Shown in pieces: positions 6,306 to 14,017 of a DNA stretch of 19,916 nucleotides. Numbering within the stretch: the stretch's first letter is position 1; the number at the start of each line of letters is the position of its first letter. Location: NCBI GenBank assembly GCA_022736605.1, contig DZDB01000002.1:20034-39949 (forward strand), written 5' to 3'. Made by a program: the position numbers and the translations under genes. Origin of the DNA: Sideroxydans lithotrophicus. GTDB lineage: Bacteria; Pseudomonadota; Gammaproteobacteria; Burkholderiales; Sulfuriferulaceae. The notes under the pieces were generated by a model, which saw only the letters and a program-made list of their open reading frames with translations, was not told the DNA's origin and did no database searches.

Positions 6306-7577
6306 TTGAACGACACCCCTATTAGTGTACTGCTGATTTTGCTGGCAGTACTTTTGCTGATCTCGGCTTTTTTTTCTGCTTCTGAAACCAGCATGATGGC
6401 AATTAATCGCTATCGTCTGCGTCATCTCGCCGGTCAGGGTCATCGTGGTGCCAAGCGCACTACCCGCTTGCTTGCCACTACGGACAAGCTGCTCGGCGTC
6501 ATTTTGCTCGGTAATAATCTGATTAATGCCGCTTCGGCAACGCTGGTGACGATTATCACCATTCGGCTGTTTGGTCAGGGAGAGTTGGCACTGGGTTTGG
6601 CAACCTTGGCTGTCACTTTTATTATTCTGGTATTCAGCGAGGTTACGCCCAAAGTCATCGGTGCGACCTATCCAGAAAAAATCGCTTTTTTTGCCAGCTT
6701 CATACTCGCGCCGCTGCTGAGGCTTTTTTATCCAGTGGTGTGGTTTGTCAACCTGTTTGTGCAGGGTTTGCTGCGTTTGCTGCATCTCCAGCGTAGCGGT
6801 GAAAATCAGGACAACGTACTGGGTATAGAGGAGCTGCGCACGGTGGTGCTTGAATCAGGCAAGCTCCTGCCTCCCACGCACAAAGGCATTTTACTCAACC
6901 TGCTTGATCTGGAAGAAATCTGCGTCGACGATGTCATGACGCCACGTAGCCAGATGGAGGCGATTGATGTGGATGCCGATTCAGACACGTTGCTGCGCCA
7001 GCTGTCCACCAGCCATCACACGCGCTTGCCCTTGTACCGGGGCCATCTGGATGACATCGTCGGCATCGTGCATGTGCGCGATGCCGCGTACCATATGCGC
7101 AATGGCGAGCTTGATGCAGAAATGCTGATGGGCAGCCGCCATGAGGCGTATTTTATTCCCTCGGGTACGCCGCTGTTTACCCAGTTACGGCATTTTCAGG
7201 AAAATCAGCGTCGTGTCGGACTGGTTGTCGATGAATACGGCGAGTTGATGGGTTTGGTTACGCTGGAAGATATCCTCGAAGAAATTGTTGGAGAGTTCAC
7301 CACGCATTCGCCGACCCAGCTGGCAGGGTTCATTGCTCAGCCTGACGGTAGCTGGCTGGTTGAAGGCACGAGTCTGATTCGCAGTATTAATCGTAAACTG
7401 GATATGCATCTGCCTACAGAGGGGCCGAGAACCTTAAACGGGTTGGTGCTGGAGCATCTGGAAGCGATACCCGAGCCAGGGACCACCCTGAAAATCGCAA
7501 ACTATGCAGTTGAAATTGTTCAGGTTCAGGAGCGTGCGGTCAAAGTCGCGCGGATTTTCCCGATAGTCGTGGTGTAA
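6306..7577 (+). CDS. corB: CorB/YfjD-like CNNM-CBS transporter-associated membrane protein (HlyC/CorC family)
   Basis: A 423-residue protein of the DUF21–CBS–CorC_HlyC architecture, linked to magnesium/cobalt efflux. The CNNM (DUF21) membrane domain covers about residues 5–170 (ISAFFSASETSMMAINRYRL near the start and SEVTPKVIGATYPEKIA at 111–127). A tandem CBS pair follows at about 206–330, including VMTPRSQM and VVDEYGELMGLVTLEDILEE. A CorC_HlyC transport-associated domain runs from about 345 to the end (RTLNG at 375). The N-terminus aligns nearly residue for residue with E. coli YfjD (CorB) if translation begins at the TTG at 6306. A stop codon 15 nt upstream and the lack of other early starts make TTG essentially obligatory, and there is no visible Shine-Dalgarno sequence. 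The neighbouring ypjD-like gene and ffh match E. coli synteny. Confidence 0.92.
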   Translation: MNDTPISVLLILLAVLLLISAFFSASETSMMAINRYRLRHLAGQGHRGAKRTTRLLATTDKLLGVILLGNNLINAASATLVTIITIRLFGQGELALGLATLAVTFIILVFSEVTPKVIGATYPEKIAFFASFILAPLLRLFYPVVWFVNLFVQGLLRLLHLQRSGENQDNVLGIEELRTVVLESGKLLPPTHKGILLNLLDLEEICVDDVMTPRSQMEAIDVDADSDTLLRQLSTSHHTRLPLYRGHLDDIVGIVHVRDAAYHMRNGELDAEMLMGSRHEAYFIPSGTPLFTQLRHFQENQRRVGLVVDEYGELMGLVTLEDILEEIVGEFTTHSPTQLAGFIAQPDGSWLVEGTSLIRSINRKLDMHLPTEGPRTLNGLVLEHLEAIPEPGTTLKIANYAVEIVQVQERAVKVARIFPIVVV

Positions 7578-7588
7578 TAAAGCCAGGC

Positions 7589-7604
7589 TGGCCGTCAGTT
7601 TGAT
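7589..7604 (+). promoter_or_regulatory. Weak sigma-54-like element upstream of pilB
   Basis: TGGCCG, 5 bp, then TTGAT resembles the RpoN consensus TGGCAC-N5-TTGCW in spacing and in the -24 GG and -12 G, but the -12 C is replaced by A. RpoN control is well known for some type IV pilus genes (pilin via PilR), which makes it worth recording. The 113-bp gap to pilB holds no better sigma-70 match that I can see. Low certainty. Confidence 0.25.
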
Positions 7605-7628
7605 TTACAAACCAAGGCGTTCGGCGCA

Positions 7629-7643
7629 CTATCTGACAGATAG
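7629..7643. repeat. 15-bp dyad CTATCTG-A-CAGATAG upstream of pilB
   Basis: Two exact 7-bp complementary arms surround a single central base, about 48 bp upstream of the pilB start. It could be an operator for a dimeric regulator; as RNA it could only form a short 5-bp stem with a 5-nt loop. No known regulator site is recognised. Confidence 0.5.
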
Positions 7644-7690
7644 CATCAACATGGTGCATTGTTCATTTAATAGCGAGAGTTATCAGGAAT

Positions 7691-9406
7691 ATGTCTGCAA
7701 ACATGACGGATGCCAACCTGTCTGGCTTGGCGCGCGCACTGATCAACGAAAAATGGCTAACCGAGGCTGAAGCCACCGCACTGGCGCAGCAGGCAGTCAG
7801 TTTGGGCGAAGGGTTTGTTACCCAGTTGATCAGCAACAAGAAACTCAAACCCGCGCTGGTGGCTGAGTTTGCAGCAGCGCAATTCGGATTTCCTTATTTT
7901 GATCTGGCTGCGCTGGATCATGAAGTCCTGCCCAAAGGCTTGCTCGATACCAAGCTGATTGCCCGACGTCGGGTCATGGCCTTGTATCAACGCGGTAATC
8001 GGCTGTCGATTGCGGTGTCCGACCCAACTAACATGCAGGCAGTGGATGAGGTCAAATTTCAGACCAATTTGGGTGTGGATATTGTCGTTGTGGAAGACGA
8101 CAAGCTGGGCAAGCTGATCGAGCAGTTCAGCGAGAGCGGTGTGAGCGTACTCGACAACCTGGGCGACGAAGATATCAATCTGGAGTTTACCGACGACGAT
8201 GCGCTGGCCAAGGGGGATGAGGCGGCGGGTGCCGAGATCGACGATGCGCCGATTGTGCGGTACCTGCAAAAAATCCTGCTTGATGCCATCAATGCCGGGG
8301 TGTCCGACATCCACTTCGAGCCATTTGAAAAGTTTTATCGCATACGCTATCGTCTGGACGGCATGCTGTATGAAGTTGCCCAACCACCGATCGCCATCAA
8401 AGATAAAATATCTTCGCGTATTAAAGTTATCTCCAAGCTGGACATCGCAGAAAAGCGCGTGCCGCAGGATGGCCGGATGAAGCTGGTCTTGTCCAAGAAT
8501 CGGGCAATAGATTTTCGGGTCAGTTCACTGCCAACCCTGTATGGCGAAAAAATTGTCATGCGTATTCTGGATCCGGCCAGCGCGCAAATGGGTATTGATG
8601 CGCTGGGATATGATCCGGATCAGCGCGAAATTCTGTTGAATGCGGTGCAACGACCTTACGGTATGGTGCTGGTTACCGGCCCGACCGGTAGCGGTAAAAC
8701 GGTGTCGCTGTATACCTGTCTGAACATCCTTAACAAACCTGGTGTGAATATCTCCACCGCTGAAGACCCGGCTGAAATCAATTTGCCCGGCATCAACCAG
8801 GTCAACGTCAATGACAAGGCGGGGCTGAATTTCTCCAACGCATTGCGTGCATTTTTGCGCCAGGATCCGGACGTGATCATGGTGGGCGAAATCCGCGATC
8901 TGGAAACCGCCGACATCGCTATCAAGGCTGCCCAAACCGGACACATGGTATTGTCCACATTGCATACCAATGATGCGCCAACCACCCTGACACGTTTGAT
9001 GAACATGGGTGTTGCGCCGTTCAACATTGCCTCCAGCGTCATTCTGATTACCGCACAGCGACTGGCGCGGCGCCTGTGCAGCTGCAAGCAGCCCAAAGCG
9101 ATTCCACGCGAAGCGCTGTTGCAGGCCGGGTTCAAGGAAGCAGATCTGGATGGCAGCTGGCAGCCGTATCATCCGGTAGGCTGCGAAATCTGTAAAAACA
9201 CCGGTTACAAGGGGCGCGTGGGTATTTATCAGGTGATGCCGATCACCGATGAAATGACGCGGATTATCATGAAGAACGGTAATGCGATTGACATCGCCGA
9301 TCAGGCGCGACGAGAAGGTGTGCGTACATTGCGTGAGGCCGGGTTGATCAAGGTCAAATCGGGGCAGACTTCACTGGAAGAAATTGAGGCGGTCACAAAC
9401 GAATAA
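7691..9406 (+). CDS. pilB: Type IV pilus extension ATPase PilB
   Basis: A 571-residue GspE/PilB-family secretion ATPase that powers pilus polymerisation at the inner membrane. The N-terminal MshEN-type domain covers about 1–150. The catalytic region has Walker A GPTGSGKT (330–337), the Asp-box region around AEDPAEI (357–363), Walker B DPDVIMVGEIRD (392–403, with E400) and the His box TGHMVLSTLHTNDA (416–429). Zinc-binding cysteines are C463/C465 and C498/C501; the first pair is spaced CxC rather than CxxC. ATG at 7691 is taken as the start; a second ATG four codons in (7703) lies better placed for the AGGA at 7685–7688 and remains possible. pilC follows after 81 bp and pilD after that, the standard pilBCD order. 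No pilin gene is in the window. Confidence 0.96.
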   Translation: MSANMTDANLSGLARALINEKWLTEAEATALAQQAVSLGEGFVTQLISNKKLKPALVAEFAAAQFGFPYFDLAALDHEVLPKGLLDTKLIARRRVMALYQRGNRLSIAVSDPTNMQAVDEVKFQTNLGVDIVVVEDDKLGKLIEQFSESGVSVLDNLGDEDINLEFTDDDALAKGDEAAGAEIDDAPIVRYLQKILLDAINAGVSDIHFEPFEKFYRIRYRLDGMLYEVAQPPIAIKDKISSRIKVISKLDIAEKRVPQDGRMKLVLSKNRAIDFRVSSLPTLYGEKIVMRILDPASAQMGIDALGYDPDQREILLNAVQRPYGMVLVTGPTGSGKTVSLYTCLNILNKPGVNISTAEDPAEINLPGINQVNVNDKAGLNFSNALRAFLRQDPDVIMVGEIRDLETADIAIKAAQTGHMVLSTLHTNDAPTTLTRLMNMGVAPFNIASSVILITAQRLARRLCSCKQPKAIPREALLQAGFKEADLDGSWQPYHPVGCEICKNTGYKGRVGIYQVMPITDEMTRIIMKNGNAIDIADQARREGVRTLREAGLIKVKSGQTSLEEIEAVTNE

Positions 9407-9487
9407 ATCAGCTTGTAACTCAAGTTCGAGCAGCAAGCGTCGTAATAACTCATTAGAAAACTTTGTTTCCGGTTCGCGGGGCTTGAT

Positions 9488-10717
9488 ATGGCAGTAGCAA
9501 ACAGCAAGGCTTTGGTTAAAAAGGAAACGCCTTTCGTATGGGAAGGGGTCGACAAGAAAAGCCAAAAAAGAAAAGGTGAAATGCTCGCGGGTGGCGAATC
9601 CGAGGTGCGGTCACGCCTGCGTCAGCAAGGTATCACCGTCAGCAAAGTCAAAAAGCAGAGCACCTTAGGCGGCAACAAAAAAATCACCGAAAAAGACGTG
9701 GCACTGTTTACCCGCCAATTGGCGACCATGATGAAATCCGGCGTGCCGCTGTTGCAGGCGTTTGATATCGTGTCGCGTGGTCACGCCAATCCGGCGGTGC
9801 AAAAGCTGCTAGTGGAGATTAAAAGCAGTATTGAAACCGGTAGCAGCATGAGTCAGGCATTTGGCAAGCATCCGCTGTATTTTGACCAGCTCTACATTAA
9901 CCTGGTGAATGCGGGTGAACAGGCCGGTATTCTGGACAGCGTGCTGGATCGACTGGCGACATACAAAGAAAAAATCCTCGCTATCAAGGGAAAAATCAAA
10001 TCTGCATTGTTTTACCCGGCTGCGGTGATCGTGGTTGCCTTTGTGATTACCGCCGTCATCATGCTGTTCGTAATCCCGGCATTTAAAGAGCTGTTCAGCA
10101 GCTTCGGTGCGGATTTGCCTGCACCGACACTGATCATGATGAACATCTCGGATATTTTCGTGAAGTACTGGTGGTTGATATTTGGCACCATCGGCGGCGG
10201 GTTCTGGTTCTTTTTCTATACCTGGAAACGATCCAAAAAAATGCAGGGCATCATGGACAGGCTGATGCTTAAAATGCCGATTTTCGGGCCATTGATTGAA
10301 AAAGCCGCGATTGCACGCTGGACCCGTACCTTGTCCACCATGTTTGCAGCAGGCGTGCCGTTGGTAGAGGCGCTGACTTCGGTCGCAGGTGCGGCGGGTA
10401 ATGTGGTTTTTTACGATGCCACGATCAAAATCCGCAGCGAGGTCAGCACCGGCACCAGCCTCACCGTTGCCATGCAGAACAGCGGTATTTTCCCCAACAT
10501 GGTGCAGCAAATGGTCGCCATTGGTGAGGAATCCGGCGCGCTGGATTCCATGCTGGGCAAGGTGGCTGACTTTTTCGAGCGCGATGTGGACGATGCTGTG
10601 GAGTCCTTGTCCAGCCTGATGGAACCGATCATCATGGTGGTGCTGGGGACACTGATCGGCGGTATGGTCATCGCCATGTATCTGCCGATCTTCAAAATGG
10701 GCAGTGTGGTGGGTTAA
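9488..10717 (+). CDS. pilC: Type IV pilus inner-membrane platform protein PilC
   Basis: A 409-residue GspF/PilC-family protein forming the cytoplasmic-membrane platform onto which PilB and PilT dock. It has two homologous T2SSF domains, at about residues 75–197 (beginning FTRQLATMMKSGVPLLQAFDIV) and about 278–400 (beginning WTRTLSTMFAAGVPLVEAL). Each is followed by hydrophobic segments; the first membrane segment is around YPAAVIVVAFVITAVIMLFVIPAF and the last near the C-terminus (IIMVVLGTLIGGMVIAMYLPIF). The N-terminal FVWEGVDKKSQKRKGEMLAG segment is typical for the family. The ATG has GGGG about 8 nt upstream. It lies between pilB and pilD and is probably cotranscribed with both. Confidence 0.96.
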   Translation: MAVANSKALVKKETPFVWEGVDKKSQKRKGEMLAGGESEVRSRLRQQGITVSKVKKQSTLGGNKKITEKDVALFTRQLATMMKSGVPLLQAFDIVSRGHANPAVQKLLVEIKSSIETGSSMSQAFGKHPLYFDQLYINLVNAGEQAGILDSVLDRLATYKEKILAIKGKIKSALFYPAAVIVVAFVITAVIMLFVIPAFKELFSSFGADLPAPTLIMMNISDIFVKYWWLIFGTIGGGFWFFFYTWKRSKKMQGIMDRLMLKMPIFGPLIEKAAIARWTRTLSTMFAAGVPLVEALTSVAGAAGNVVFYDATIKIRSEVSTGTSLTVAMQNSGIFPNMVQQMVAIGEESGALDSMLGKVADFFERDVDDAVESLSSLMEPIIMVVLGTLIGGMVIAMYLPIFKMGSVVG

Positions 10718-10737
10718 TTCCCGTTACATTCAACTTC

Positions 10738-11598
10738 ATGTCCTGGTTCGATTTGTTAAGCGCAGATACGCTGATATTCGCTGTACTCTGTGGTGTACTT
10801 GGGCTGCTGGTGGGCAGTTTCCTCAATGTAGTCATTCATCGTCTGCCCAAAATGATGGCGCGTGAGTGGACCGAACAGTGCGCGGCTTTGCGTGATGAGG
10901 AAGCGCCTGCGGCCAGTCCCTACAATCTGGTGGTGCCGCGATCTGCCTGTCCTGCCTGCGGCCATGCCATTGGCGCACTGGAAAATATCCCCCTGCTGAG
11001 TTACGCCTGGCTGCGTGGCAAGTGCGCGGGCTGCGGCATCTCTATTTCTCCGCGCTACCCGCTGGTTGAATTGGTTACCGGGGTGCTTTCCGCCCTTGCC
11101 GCCTGGCATTTCGGATTTGGCTGGGCGGCTGTCGGCGCGCTGCTGTTTATCTGGGCACTGGTGGCGTTGAGCTTCATTGATTTCGATACCCAGCTGCTGC
11201 CCGACAACATCACGTTAACTTTGCTCTGGCTAGGATTGCTGTTCAACCTGACTGGCGTATATGTGCCGCTTGCCGATGCCGTTGTGGGTGCCGTGCTGGG
11301 CTACCTGATTTTGTGGAGTGTTTACTGGTTGTTCAAGCTGGTGACCGGCAAAGAGGGCATGGGTTATGGCGACTTTAAATTGCTGGCTGCGATCGGCGCC
11401 TGGCTGGGCTGGAAAATTCTGCCAGTGGTGATTCTGCTGTCCTCGGTGATTGGTGCGCTGGTCGGCATTGGTCTGATTGTGCTGGCACGGCGTGGACGTT
11501 CGGTGCCGATTCCGTTTGGTCCTTACCTGGCCGGGGCAGGACTGGTTGCCCTGTTCTGGGGTGAGCGCATACTTCAAGCCTATTTAGGCAGTATTTAG
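10738..11598 (+). CDS. pilD: Type IV prepilin peptidase / N-methyltransferase PilD
   Basis: A 286-residue bifunctional aspartyl protease that cleaves type IV prepilins after the glycine and methylates the new N-terminus. The N-terminal domain carries GSFLNVVIHRLP (26–37) and the zinc-type cysteine tetrad C71/C74 and C96/C99, the mark of full-length PilD with methyltransferase activity. The catalytic aspartates are D148 (FIDFDTQLLPD) and D212 (GMGYGDFKLLA), one residue off the P. aeruginosa numbering. About eight membrane segments fill the rest. The ATG lies 20 bp after pilC with no evident Shine-Dalgarno sequence. coaE starts one base after its stop codon, so coupling is likely. Confidence 0.97.
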   Translation: MSWFDLLSADTLIFAVLCGVLGLLVGSFLNVVIHRLPKMMAREWTEQCAALRDEEAPAASPYNLVVPRSACPACGHAIGALENIPLLSYAWLRGKCAGCGISISPRYPLVELVTGVLSALAAWHFGFGWAAVGALLFIWALVALSFIDFDTQLLPDNITLTLLWLGLLFNLTGVYVPLADAVVGAVLGYLILWSVYWLFKLVTGKEGMGYGDFKLLAAIGAWLGWKILPVVILLSSVIGALVGIGLIVLARRGRSVPIPFGPYLAGAGLVALFWGERILQAYLGSI

Positions 11599-11599
11599 C

Positions 11600-12232
11600 A
11601 TGGTTTATTGCGTCGGCATGACCGGTGGAATTGGTTGTGGCAAAACTACCGTAGCGCAAATGTTTGCAGAACTTGGTGCAGCCATCATTGATACCGATGA
11701 TATTTCGCGGGCACTAACCGGAAAGAATGGCGCGGCTATGTCGGCAATTCGCACGGCGTTTGGTGTCGAATTTGTTGATGCCGATGGCGCTCTGAGGCGT
11801 GCCAAAATGCGTCAGCTCGTTTTTGCTGAGCCAGCTGAAAAAAACCGACTGGAAGCCATCCTGCATCCGCTCATTCATGCACAGGTTGTGACGATGTTGG
11901 CACAAGTCCGCGCTGCCTATTGCATGCTGGTGGTACCCCTGCTGCTGGAAACCCGGCAGTATCTGCCTCTGTTAAATCGTGTACTGGTGGTTGACTGCCC
12001 TGAAGCCGATCAAATTACCCGCACCATGGCGCGTAGCCCGTTGAATGAGGGAGAGGTGCGTGCCATCATGCGTAACCAGTTAACGCGTGTTGATCGCCTC
12101 AACCAGGCTGACGATGTGCTGCCAAATGCGGGGTCATTGATTGTATTGCAGGGTGCCGTGAAAAACCTGCATCTTGACTATCTTCAGCGTGCGTCTGGCG
12201 GGCACAGCGAATCGATTGTTTTGCCTGAATAG
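11600..12232 (+). CDS. coaE: Dephospho-CoA kinase CoaE
   Basis: A 210-residue P-loop kinase performing the last step of coenzyme A synthesis, phosphorylation of the 3'-OH of dephospho-CoA. Visible landmarks are the nucleotide-binding GGIGCGKTT (9–17), the DTDDISR substrate-binding aspartates (31–37), the VVPLLLE motif and the lid region RTMARSPLNEGEVRAIMRNQ containing the conserved arginines. Length matches E. coli (206). The start ATG is one base past the pilD TAG, placing it in the pil operon; pilD–coaE linkage is common in proteobacteria. It ends 157 bp before the zapD start, the longest gene-free gap in this block apart from the leader ORF found there. Confidence 0.96.
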   Translation: MVYCVGMTGGIGCGKTTVAQMFAELGAAIIDTDDISRALTGKNGAAMSAIRTAFGVEFVDADGALRRAKMRQLVFAEPAEKNRLEAILHPLIHAQVVTMLAQVRAAYCMLVVPLLLETRQYLPLLNRVLVVDCPEADQITRTMARSPLNEGEVRAIMRNQLTRVDRLNQADDVLPNAGSLIVLQGAVKNLHLDYLQRASGGHSESIVLPE

Positions 12233-12235
12233 GGT

Positions 12236-12264
12236 TTGCCAACGCACTGATTATCGGTCAAAAT
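12236..12264 (+). promoter_or_regulatory. Candidate promoter ahead of the zapD leader ORF
   Basis: TTGCCA (12236–12241; 5 of 6 matches), a 17-bp spacer and CAAAAT (12259–12264; 4 of 6 matches), just after the coaE stop codon. Start would be near 12271, inside an imperfect dyad (CGGGAA-AA-TTCCCG, 12265–12278). This would make leader ORF–zapD–yacG an independent unit. Inferred from hexamers only. Confidence 0.38.
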
Positions 12265-12345
12265 CGGGAAAATTCCCGGCAGCGATAGCATTTTCGAGTG
12301 GTTTCAAACACCCATCGTCGCGCTGCAGCAAGGAGGCCGATTAAC

Positions 12346-12393
12346 ATGAACAACGCCATTCCGCACGCTGAAACGATTTGGATACCCCAGTGA
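12346..12393 (+). CDS. 15-codon leader ORF translationally linked to zapD
   Basis: The ORF encodes MNNAIPHAETIWIPQ and then TGA. It is preceded by a perfect AAGGAGG (12330–12336) with 9-nt spacing to the ATG, the strongest Shine-Dalgarno sequence in the window. Its TGA (12391–12393) overlaps the GTG at 12390–12392, the likely zapD start, as GTGA. Such a 4-nt overlap is a standard translational-coupling junction. The peptide resembles nothing I recognise, so the act of translation may matter more than the product. Alternatively the coincidence is fortuitous and the ORF is not functional. Confidence 0.5.
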   Translation: MNNAIPHAETIWIPQ

Positions 12394-13142
12394 TTTGCTA
12401 TGAATACCCTCTGAGCGAGCGCGTGCGTACGTTGCTGCGGCTGGAGGATATGTTCGATAAGGTACGCTATTTTGCTGCGCAGCAAGACAGCCAGCAGCAC
12501 CATGCAGCATTGTTGATGCTGTTTGAAATTCTTGAAGTCGCCAGCCGTGCCGACCTGAAATCCGACCTTTTGCAGGAGCTTGAGCGGCAGCGCCAAAGCC
12601 TCGAAGCGCTGCGCCGTAATCCTGCTATTTCTGAGGATAGGCTCAATGATGTGCTGGCTGAAATCTGCCGTTGCATGAGCGAGATTCACGCCATTCCCGG
12701 CAAACTCGGCCAGCACCTGCGCGATAACGAGTGGTTGATGTCGATCAAGCAGCGTACCAGTATCCCGGGCGGTGCCTGCGAATTCGATTTGCCGGCATAC
12801 CACTACTGGTTGCACCAGCCTGCATCCAGGCGGCAGGCCGAATTGGCCGAATGGTGCAATCCAATGCTGCCGATCTATGACGGCCTGAGCGTGGTGCTTA
12901 AACTGCTACGCGAAAGTGGCAAGCCTGCGCACCATATCGCCTACGGTGGCGCGTATCAGCAAATGCTGGCGGGTAAAACCGCGCAGATGTTGCGGATTAA
13001 TCTGAGTCGCGAGTTGCCTTGCGCACCGGAGATCAGTGCCAATAAATATGCCCTTAATATCCGTTTCATGACCCTCGGCAGTGGGCGACCACACCTGTGT
13101 GACAGCGATGTGGCGTTTGAATTGACCTTCTTCAACCTGTGA
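12390..13142 (+). CDS. zapD: Cell division protein ZapD
   Basis: A 250-residue FtsZ-associated protein that bundles FtsZ protofilaments in the Z ring (E. coli ZapD/YacF has 247). The N-terminus MICYEYPLSERVRTLLRLEDMFDK matches the family's start, and further segments such as LLQELERQRQSLEAL and SIPGGACEFDLPAYHYWL fit the helical and beta regions of ZapD. The GTG at 12390 is chosen because homology begins there and because it forms a GTGA overlap with a small leader ORF. A TTG at 12378 is in frame but has no Shine-Dalgarno sequence. Its own Shine-Dalgarno sequence is poor, so initiation may depend on ribosomes finishing the leader ORF. It ends in a second GTGA overlap with yacG. coaE–zapD–yacG is the usual proteobacterial order. 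Confidence 0.93.
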   Translation: MICYEYPLSERVRTLLRLEDMFDKVRYFAAQQDSQQHHAALLMLFEILEVASRADLKSDLLQELERQRQSLEALRRNPAISEDRLNDVLAEICRCMSEIHAIPGKLGQHLRDNEWLMSIKQRTSIPGGACEFDLPAYHYWLHQPASRRQAELAEWCNPMLPIYDGLSVVLKLLRESGKPAHHIAYGGAYQQMLAGKTAQMLRINLSRELPCAPEISANKYALNIRFMTLGSGRPHLCDSDVAFELTFFNL

Positions 13143-13324
13143 AAAACCCTGTCGTTGTTAGCTGCCCAACTTGTGGCGCACGGGTTAAATGGACGCCGGA
13201 AAGCGCGTTCAGGCCGTTCTGTTCCGAGCGCTGTCGCCTGGTTGATCTTGGTCAATGGGCCAATGAAGGCTACCGCATACCCGACACGGATAAACCCGCG
13301 CCGGGTGAAGGAACGGAAGATTAA
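13139..13324 (+). CDS. yacG: DNA gyrase inhibitor YacG (zinc-binding)
   Basis: A 61-residue zinc protein that binds GyrB and inhibits gyrase in E. coli (65 residues there). The four zinc ligands are C9, C12, C28 and C32 (CPTCG and FCSERCRLVDLGQWANEGYRIP), the family signature, with an acidic, disordered C-terminal tail. The start is a GTG overlapping the zapD stop (GTGA), with no separate Shine-Dalgarno sequence, so it is probably translated by coupling. The TAA stop at 13322–13324 interlocks with the stop of the convergent rpiA gene. Confidence 0.95.
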   Translation: MKNPVVVSCPTCGARVKWTPESAFRPFCSERCRLVDLGQWANEGYRIPDTDKPAPGEGTED

Positions 13325-13986
13325 GCAGCGGTCATTGTCTTGACGCCGTCAGCGGTGCCGAGCAGCAACACATCCGCCGGGCGGCGCGCAAACAAGCCAT
13401 TGGTGACCACGCCGACGATCTGGTTGATCTGGCTTTCAAGCTCAACCGGATTCATGATGCGCAAGCCTTGCACGTCCAGAATCACATTGCCGTTGTCGGT
13501 GGTAAACCCCTCCCGCAGTTTCGGCTGTCCACCCAGCTTGACCAACTCGCGCGCCACATAGCTGCGCGCCATCGGGATGACTTCGACCGGCAACGGAAAG
13601 TTACCCATCACGTCCACCAATTTGGACGAATCGGCCAGGCAAATGAATTGATTGGCGCATGCGGCGACGATTTTTTCGCGTGTCAATGCACCGCCGCCGC
13701 CTTTGATCATGTGCATGTGCCGGGTGATTTCATCCGCGCCGTCCACATAGATTTCCATGCCGTCGACGCTGTTCAGGTCGACTACTTCAATACCGTGCGC
13801 GCGCAGGCGGTTGGCGGTGGCTTCCGAGCTGGCGACGGCGGCGTCGATACGGTTTTTGATTCTGGCCAGTTCGTCGATGAAAAAGTTGGCGGTCGAGCCG
13901 GTGCCGACGCCGATGATGCCTTGCGGTACGTGTTCGATTGCGGCGCGTGCGACCGCTTGTTTGAGTTCATCCTGCGATAGGGTCAT
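13321..13986 (-). CDS. rpiA: Ribose-5-phosphate isomerase A
   Basis: A 221-residue enzyme interconverting ribose 5-phosphate and ribulose 5-phosphate in the non-oxidative pentose phosphate and nucleotide pathways (E. coli has 219). Signature segments are GVGTGSTANFFI (26–37), SSEATANRL, the DGADEI loop (82–87) and KGGGGALTREK (95–105), in which E104 matches the E. coli catalytic base E103. The ATG at 13984–13986 is chosen: the open frame continues up to 14037, but the extra 17 residues are outside the family and overlap the promoter region. The Shine-Dalgarno sequence is weak (GAAAG). It is divergent from ilvA and convergent with yacG. Confidence 0.96.
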   Translation of the reverse strand: MTLSQDELKQAVARAAIEHVPQGIIGVGTGSTANFFIDELARIKNRIDAAVASSEATANRLRAHGIEVVDLNSVDGMEIYVDGADEITRHMHMIKGGGGALTREKIVAACANQFICLADSSKLVDVMGNFPLPVEVIPMARSYVARELVKLGGQPKLREGFTTDNGNVILDVQGLRIMNPVELESQINQIVGVVTNGLFARRPADVLLLGTADGVKTMTAA

Positions 13987-14017
13987 TATATTTTCTTTCA
14001 ATTGCAGCAAAACCGTG

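Noticed and set aside
9809..10510. Open frame of 233 codons on the minus strand inside pilC
   Set aside because: Antisense shadow of a gene with clear T2SSF domains; His- and Cys-rich composition is typical of such shadows.
12265..12278. CGGGAA-AA-TTCCCG as a coaE terminator
   Set aside because: The stem is only five or six base pairs with a minimal loop and no U run follows directly; it is also where a candidate promoter would begin transcription.
12258..12815. Open frame of 185 codons on the minus strand across the zapD start
   Set aside because: It lies antisense to the leader ORF and zapD, shows no family features, and zapD is clearly recognised on the plus strand.
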